DNA of 64,000 nt from CAZADA01 sp964568975 (GTDB lineage Bacteria; Pseudomonadota; Alphaproteobacteria; Caulobacterales; Maricaulaceae). The notes under the pieces were generated by a model. That model saw nothing but the letters and a program-made list of their open reading frames with translations, was not told the DNA's origin and did no database searches. The stretch covers positions 1-64,000 of the forward strand of contig CAZMSO010000017.1 in assembly GCA_964568975.1 (NCBI GenBank), written 5' to 3'. Each line of letters begins with the position of its first letter. Positions within the stretch are counted from its first letter, which is position 1. Positions 59,296 to 64,000 of this stretch are shown in pieces. Made by a program: the position numbers and the translations under genes.

Positions 59296-59754
59296 ATGGG
59301 ACCGATCGAAACGCGCTTAGCGGAGCTTGGCCACACCCTCCCCACGCCGGCCGCGCCGGTGGCGAACTACGCGCCCTGGGCGCGCTACGGGAACATCGTC
59401 TCGATCTCCGGACAAATCTCCCTCGGCCCTGACGGTCTGGTGACGGGCAAGCTGGGCGTGGAGCTGGACGTCGCTGCAGGCCAAGCCGCGGCGCGGCTGT
59501 GCGGGCTTAATCTGCTGGCGCAATTGAAGGCCGCCGGCGTGTTGGAGCAGATCCACGCCGTGGTGAAACTTGGCGGCTTCGTTAACGTCGCCCCGGATTT
59601 CGCTGAGATCCCCCACGTGATTAACGGCTGTTCGGATCTGATGGTGACGGCCTTTGGCGAGGCCGGCCGCCACAGCCGCTCCGCGGTGGGCTGCGCGATG
59701 CTGCCCTTGAACGCGGCGGTGGAAGTGGACGGCCTGTTCGCGGTGGCTGACTGA
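59296..59754 (+). CDS. RidA/YjgF-like protein, UK114 family variant
   Basis: A 152-residue protein, ATG 59296 after GGAGG six bases upstream. It has the family pattern IVSISGQISLGPDGLVTGKL, AARLCGLNLLAQLKAAGVLE, AVVKLGGFVNVAPDFAEIPHV, INGCSDLMVTAFGE and HSRSAVGCAMLPLNAAVEVD. The Arg used by RidA enamine deaminases in the xxRSAV motif is present (SRSAV). This longer subgroup is common in alphaproteobacteria; members hydrolyse reactive enamine/imine intermediates in the best-studied cases. It is divergent from the hydrolase, with a shared palindrome upstream. Confidence 0.88.
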   Translation: MGPIETRLAELGHTLPTPAAPVANYAPWARYGNIVSISGQISLGPDGLVTGKLGVELDVAAGQAAARLCGLNLLAQLKAAGVLEQIHAVVKLGGFVNVAPDFAEIPHVINGCSDLMVTAFGEAGRHSRSAVGCAMLPLNAAVEVDGLFAVAD

Positions 59755-59832
59755 CCGTCAGCGCCGCCTGACGTGCGGCCGTGGGGCCGGTAGACTGGCC
59801 TTCTCCAGACGACGACCCGCGGTGAACGCCCC

Positions 59833-61230
59833 GTGACCGACACTCCCAGCGCCCTTCACGCGCGCGCCAAAGCGCTCAAAGCCAGCGGTCAACGCGCGGA
59901 CGCCATCGACGTCTATCAGGAACTGACCCGCCGAGCCCCAAACGATCGGATCGCGTGGCACAATCTCGCCTCCACCCTCGGCGACGCCGGACGCCACGAT
60001 GAGGCCGACGCCGCCGCCCGTCAGGCGCAACGTCTTGGCCTCAACGCGGGCGAGACGTGGTTGGTGCGCGCGCGATCCTTGATGGCGCTCGGGCGCTTTG
60101 AGGACGCCGCGGCGGCCTTTCGCGAAACCCTGGCTCGAAAACCAGCCGACCCCACATTGCATCGCGAGTTCGCTCAGTTCGTCTGGATGCGCACCGGCGA
60201 TCGCGCGCAAGCCGTTGAGCGCTTCCAGGCCGCGCTAGCCGCGCATCCCGACGACCTGGCGCTGCGCCTCGCCCTGGCCCATGTGCTGCGGCAAACGGGC
60301 GACGGCGATGGCGGGCTCGCCCTCACATTGGACGCAGCGCGCCGCGCGCCTAGAAGCGCCCTCGTGCTTACGGCCGCGGCCTTCGCCGCCCTGGCGGCCG
60401 GCGCCGTGGAGACGGGGTTGGACCACGCCCGCCGCGCCGCCGACATCGCCCCTCAGGACAACCGGGCGCGTCTCGCGCTCGTGCAAGCGCTGCTGGCCGC
60501 GGGCGCCGCCCGCGAGGCCGCGGAAGCCGCTCAAGATCTGCGTCAACGCACGCCGCGGGACCAATATGTCATCGCCTTGCAGGCGACGGCCTGGCGGCTT
60601 CTGGGCGATCCCCGATATGAGGCCCTGTATGATTATGACCGCGTCGTGCGCGCGCAGCCCTTGACGCCGCCACGGCCGTGGCCGTCCGTCGCGGCGTATG
60701 TCGCAGACCTTGCGGCGGCCCTCACGGCTCGCCACGCCTTCACAGCCCACCCCTTCGATCAGTCTGTGAAGGGCGCCGGCAGCCAACTCACCCATATCGA
60801 GGCGATGGACGACCCCGCGCTCCAGGCCTGGCCGCAGGCGGTGGCGGGGCCAGTGCGGGCCTATGCCCAGAGCCTGGGCGCCGCCGCCGACGACCCTCGT
60901 CTCTCCGATGCGGGTCTGGCCCAGGGGCTGAAGACCTGGTCGGTGCGGCTCGCCGCGGGCGGGTGGCACACAAACCATGTGCATCCGGCGGGCTGGATGT
61001 CGTCGGCCTGCCACATTCTGGTCCCGCCGACCCTCGCCCACGGTCCTGATGGCTGGCTGAAATTCGGGGAGCCTGGCGTCGCCACGACCACGCCGCTTGA
61101 GGCCGAGTACTGGGTGCGGCCGGAGGCGGGCGTCATCGTGCTCTTTCCCTCTTATGTCTGGCACGGCGTCGCGCCGGTCTCCGGCGACGCGCCGCGAATC
61201 ACCATCGCTATGGACGTCGCCCAGGGCTGA
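59833..61230 (+). CDS. TPR protein with a C-terminal 2-oxoglutarate/Fe(II) oxygenase domain
   Basis: A 465-residue fusion from GTG 59833. Residues about 1-250 form tetratricopeptide repeats (for example DAIDVYQELTRRAPNDRIAW, FEDAAAAFRETLARKPADP). Residues about 330-462 match the 2OG-FeII_Oxy_5 type: WHTNHVHPAGWMSSACHILV, FGEPG, GVIVLFPSYVWHGVAPVSGD and PRITIAMDV. Candidate iron ligands are His382/His384 and His444, with Arg455 for 2-oxoglutarate. The third metal ligand is not obvious. Such domains hydroxylate proteins or small molecules, and the substrate is unknown. It is convergent with an unknown exported protein gene. Confidence 0.85.
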   Translation: MTDTPSALHARAKALKASGQRADAIDVYQELTRRAPNDRIAWHNLASTLGDAGRHDEADAAARQAQRLGLNAGETWLVRARSLMALGRFEDAAAAFRETLARKPADPTLHREFAQFVWMRTGDRAQAVERFQAALAAHPDDLALRLALAHVLRQTGDGDGGLALTLDAARRAPRSALVLTAAAFAALAAGAVETGLDHARRAADIAPQDNRARLALVQALLAAGAAREAAEAAQDLRQRTPRDQYVIALQATAWRLLGDPRYEALYDYDRVVRAQPLTPPRPWPSVAAYVADLAAALTARHAFTAHPFDQSVKGAGSQLTHIEAMDDPALQAWPQAVAGPVRAYAQSLGAAADDPRLSDAGLAQGLKTWSVRLAAGGWHTNHVHPAGWMSSACHILVPPTLAHGPDGWLKFGEPGVATTTPLEAEYWVRPEAGVIVLFPSYVWHGVAPVSGDAPRITIAMDVAQG

Positions 61231-61239
61231 AGCGCGACC

Positions 61240-61830
61240 CTACTGCACCCGCCGAACCGTTACTGCTGGTCGTTCGCCCTCAATGGAGAGGCGGTGGCTG
61301 CCGAAGAGCTTCTTGCGGATCGTCACCGCATAGGGCGCATCGCCGCTGGGCGGGCGCGGATCGCCGCGGTCGGCGTCGATCTGGCGCCAGACCTGGCCGT
61401 TGTCCAAAGTGAAGATGAGCTTGCCCGAGGCCGTGCGGTCGGTCTGCACGACCTCCGCCCGCAGGGCGCGAGGCCCCTCATCGCTGGTGCGGGCTCTGGG
61501 CAGGTCTTCCGCGCCGAAGGCGGCGGCCTCCGCTTTTGACGCCGGCGCTGTTGTGTCGGGCGCCCCGCCCGCCTCACGGTCCGCCAAGCGCCGGGGCGAC
61601 GCCGGCTCTGGCGCTGTGGCCGAGCCCGACGGCGCCGCCAGCGCGCCTGCGCTCTCGGGAAAGGCCTCTGCGAGATCGACGAGCGCTGCGTCGAGGCACG
61701 CAAGCCGCGCCGTCTCCGCCAGCCCACGGCAGGCGAGGGTCGCAGCGACCGCCGCCGCGCGGTCGGTCTGCGCGGACGCGACGGCGGGCGTCAGGATAGC
61801 TGCAGCAAAGATCAAGGTGACGGCGCGCAT
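61240..61830 (-). CDS. Unknown exported protein
   Basis: A 196-residue product from ATG 61830, six bases after GGAGG. It has a signal peptide (1-22, TPAVASAQ) and a small N-terminal cysteine pair (CRGLAETARLACLDAALVDL) resembling a motif seen in several secreted alphaproteobacterial proteins of unknown role. A Pro/Ala/Ser-rich linker follows. The C-terminal 70 residues look beta-rich (KLIFTLDNGQVWRQIDAD and PYAVTIRKKLFGSHRLSIEG). It may attach to the envelope. Function is not assigned. Confidence 0.72.
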   Translation of the reverse strand: MRAVTLIFAAAILTPAVASAQTDRAAAVAATLACRGLAETARLACLDAALVDLAEAFPESAGALAAPSGSATAPEPASPRRLADREAGGAPDTTAPASKAEAAAFGAEDLPRARTSDEGPRALRAEVVQTDRTASGKLIFTLDNGQVWRQIDADRGDPRPPSGDAPYAVTIRKKLFGSHRLSIEGERPAVTVRRVQ

Positions 61831-61875
61831 GCGTGTCCTCCCCGAGCGCACCGCGCGGCCCCGCGCGGTCGGCGC

Positions 61876-61901
61876 AAAAAAAAGCGGGCCCGAAGGCCCG
61901 C
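61876..61901 (-). terminator. Intrinsic terminator of the TonB receptor gene
   Basis: On the minus strand a 7-bp GC stem, GCGGGCC-TTCG-GGCCCGC (61901 down to 61884), is followed by eight T residues (61883 to 61876). The UUCG tetraloop and U-tract make it a textbook Rho-independent terminator, 30 bp past the receptor stop. Confidence 0.95.
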
Positions 61902-61931
61902 AGAATGCACGTTTGCGTCGTCGGGGTCGAT

Positions 61932-64000
61932 TTAGAGATTCACCCGCGCGCCGAAGAACACAAAGCGACCCGTCGCTTCATATACGCTCGGGAAGGTGTT
62001 GCCATTGCCGCGGTTGAAGATGTTCAGCGGCGCGTCGGCGTTGTTCAGGTTGTTCACACCGCCATAGAGGCTCAGATCGTCCCGAACGTTCCAGTTGACG
62101 AACAGATCCAAGTAGTTCTGTGCTTCATAGGTCGTCTCACCCGCCGGCACCAAGCCGACAGCGTCCACAGCGCTCAGATAGCGCCACAACAGCCGGACAT
62201 CGACGTCGTAATTCGAGCGCCAGGTGGTCGACAGGTTTTGGCGGTAGCTGAAACTCGGGTTGCCGATCAAGCCGTCACACGCGTCGTCGAACTGCTCAAT
62301 ACAGTCAAACGAACCAAGGCCCGGCCCGGGGGTAAACTCAACGGTATCGGTCCAAGTGCTGACCAAATTGAGGTCAAACGAACCGACGTCCGGCAAGCCA
62401 AAGTCGCTTGCGGCGAACGAGTACAGCACGTTGAAATCTACGCCGCGGGTTTGGAATTCAGCAATGTTTCGAATTTCAGAACTGATGAAACCGTCGACCT
62501 GGATAGTTCCCAATTGGTCCCGATTGAAGAGGTCACAGAATGCGTCATTGCCTTCAAACAGACACTCCGTGACCGTCTGCGCACCCGGGATGGAGTCGAT
62601 GTAGTCTTCGATCGCAATGTCAAAGTAATCGACCGACACTGTCAGACCCGGCACATAACGCGGCTGGATCACCGCGCCAATGGTGAAGGTGTCCGACGAT
62701 TCTTCCTGAAGATCCGGGTTGCCGCCCGAGAACTCTTGAAGCTGGCCCGCATCGGCCGGAACCAACCCGAACAGAGCTTCGTCGAGACCGCTGGCCACAC
62801 ACCGGTCCAAGACCTCCGCCTCGGTGAAGGTGCGGCCGTTGGCGGCTTCATCCGCGTTAAACCGCGCCACCGGATCGGGGCCCGAACACGGGTCTTCGTC
62901 GTCGAACAATTGGGTCCGCTGGCCCGCGAACAAGTTGAAGATGTTCGGCGCGCGCACAGCCCGTTGGAATTGGGCGCGAAGCCGGATGTCTTCAACCGGA
63001 GCCCAGGAGAGACCGGCGGAGAACGCGTTGGTTTCGAACTCGCCCTGATCCACTGGCGCGGGGTTCAACAGATTTGTCGCGCCGTAATTCGAGTAGCGAT
63101 ACGCGCCTGAGATCCCGAGCGATTTAATGAAGGGCGCGTCCTGGATCAACGGAACCGACGCTTCGGTGAAGATCTCCCACACAGTGGTCTCGGCGTCGAC
63201 GGGCGGCTCAGCGCCGCCCGTGCCGGCGATCGCGCCCGTGGTGGTCAAGAAGTCCGCCGTGTTCTCCAGCTGATCGCGCCGCCACTCCGCGCCGACCAAG
63301 CCCAGGGCTCCGTCGCTAGCCAAGGGGCTCTTAATACCGAAGCGGCCGCCGTCGAACGACATCGTGCCGCCCAGAACCGTCTGTTGCAGCCGGCCTGTCA
63401 GAAGCGTGGGCGTGGAGATGTAGTCGAGCGCGGCGGGGTCGACCGGGCTGGTGCCGAACAGGTTCAACGGCACACACCCCGCGGCACCCGACCGACAGAC
63501 AATGTTGCCGTTGCCATCGTCCACGGCGTCAAGCGACTCAAGAAGACGCTGCACGTTCCAGCCATTGGTCGACGTGTCGGTTTGGCGCGTGGCGGAGAAC
63601 TGAGCGAACACGTCGTAGTCAATGCCGGGGGCAACCTCGCCGCGCGTACCGCCGACGAACCGGTAGTTCGTCAGCTCGATGCGATCGTTCCGACCGCCAC
63701 CCTCAACGTTCCGTCGATTGATGTTGACGCTCGCGCGATCATCGACGCCAAGGCCTTGGCTGCCGCAAATCAGGTCAAACAGGTCCGGCGACAGGAAGGG
63801 GTTGTCGCAGTTGATGTCCTGAACCGTGCCGAAGGTCGCCGTCGGCGCGATCTGCGCGTCGGTGAAGTTGTCAGTGAAGCCGAAGTCCAAATAGACTTCC
63901 GCGTGCTTGTTGACTTCGTAACGCGCCATGAAACCCGCGTTGAAGCGCGACACCGGGCGCTGATAAAAGTTCAGCGGATTGAAGTTGAACGCGTTCGTCG
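61932..64000 (-). CDS. TonB-dependent outer-membrane receptor, partial at right edge
   Basis: The frame is open to base 64000, so the N-terminus with signal and plug is outside. Visible is a beta-barrel of about 690 residues: NFNPLNFYQRPVSRFNAGFM at the edge, TDNFTDAQIAPTATFG, VGAEWRRDQLENTADFLTTT, IRLRAQFQRAVRAPNIFNLF, and TVSVDYFDIAIEDYIDSIPG with a C-terminal VFFGARVNL. The RAPNI signature and DYFDI segment fit a large receptor subfamily often tied to plant or algal polymer uptake in Caulobacter-type bacteria, but substrate is unknown. It is the second TonB receptor in this window and differs from the one at 35.9-38.7 kb. A strong terminator follows. Confidence 0.92.
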   Translation of the reverse strand, partial: TNAFNFNPLNFYQRPVSRFNAGFMARYEVNKHAEVYLDFGFTDNFTDAQIAPTATFGTVQDINCDNPFLSPDLFDLICGSQGLGVDDRASVNINRRNVEGGGRNDRIELTNYRFVGGTRGEVAPGIDYDVFAQFSATRQTDTSTNGWNVQRLLESLDAVDDGNGNIVCRSGAAGCVPLNLFGTSPVDPAALDYISTPTLLTGRLQQTVLGGTMSFDGGRFGIKSPLASDGALGLVGAEWRRDQLENTADFLTTTGAIAGTGGAEPPVDAETTVWEIFTEASVPLIQDAPFIKSLGISGAYRYSNYGATNLLNPAPVDQGEFETNAFSAGLSWAPVEDIRLRAQFQRAVRAPNIFNLFAGQRTQLFDDEDPCSGPDPVARFNADEAANGRTFTEAEVLDRCVASGLDEALFGLVPADAGQLQEFSGGNPDLQEESSDTFTIGAVIQPRYVPGLTVSVDYFDIAIEDYIDSIPGAQTVTECLFEGNDAFCDLFNRDQLGTIQVDGFISSEIRNIAEFQTRGVDFNVLYSFAASDFGLPDVGSFDLNLVSTWTDTVEFTPGPGLGSFDCIEQFDDACDGLIGNPSFSYRQNLSTTWRSNYDVDVRLLWRYLSAVDAVGLVPAGETTYEAQNYLDLFVNWNVRDDLSLYGGVNNLNNADAPLNIFNRGNGNTFPSVYEATGRFVFFGARVNL

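Overview
The window is about 64 kb of very GC-rich chromosomal DNA from an alphaproteobacterium. It lacks plasmid, phage or insertion-sequence genes. Gene order is classic alphaproteobacterial: tpiA-secG-pyrG-eno-ftsB, trpGDC-lexA-comEC-gltX-gltA, DUF2066-hdaA-ppk-ppx facing purMN, and dapA-smpB-pyrE-pdxJ-acpS-lepB-rnc-era. A LexA box of the alphaproteobacterial GAAC-N7-GAAC type, HdaA, two large TonB-dependent receptors and a PopA-like two-receiver/dead-GGDEF protein point to the Caulobacterales/Hyphomonadaceae/Parvularculaceae neighbourhood. I cannot name a genus from sequence alone.

Layout. 0-8.7 kb: a leftward central-metabolism block (tpiA, pseudo-receiver, secG, pyrG, then rpmF, eno, a DUF1330 remnant and ftsB running off the left edge). 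A rightward pair, a secreted GH19-like hydrolase and an unknown exported protein, interrupts it. A 100-N assembly gap lies at 4336-4435. 8.8-17 kb: ppiD-like chaperone coupled to trpE, an inverted YibQ-type deacetylase-like gene, trpGDC, and lexA with its own SOS-controlled promoter. 17-26 kb: comEC, gltX-gltA, an orphan lipoprotein, alkaline phosphatase, rnd. 26-33 kb: a tightly coupled polyphosphate/replication-control operon (DUF2066-hdaA-ppk-ppx) divergent from purMN. 33-39 kb: penicillin-acylase-like hydrolase and a TonB receptor. 39-44 kb: ndk, tRNA-Gly(TCC), a DUF6491-like lipoprotein, a 3-oxoacid CoA-transferase, the PopA-like protein and a solitary Pal lipoprotein. 44-50 kb: translation, envelope and biosynthesis block. 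50-57 kb: lytic transglycosylase, rlmJ and a three-gene overlapping cassette (WbqC-like, SAM methyltransferase-like, stand-alone adenylation enzyme). 57-64 kb: crotonase, alpha/beta hydrolase, RidA-like protein, TPR-2OG oxygenase, an unknown exported protein, and a second TonB receptor running off the right edge behind a textbook terminator.

Most genes are housekeeping and many overlap by 4 bp, so translational coupling is widespread. Three things are most worth a second look. The WbqC-methyltransferase-adenylation cassette has no visible carrier protein. The dead GGDEF protein keeps its c-di-GMP inhibitory-site motif. Short degenerate tandem repeats of 10-20 bp recur just past or near gene ends across the window.
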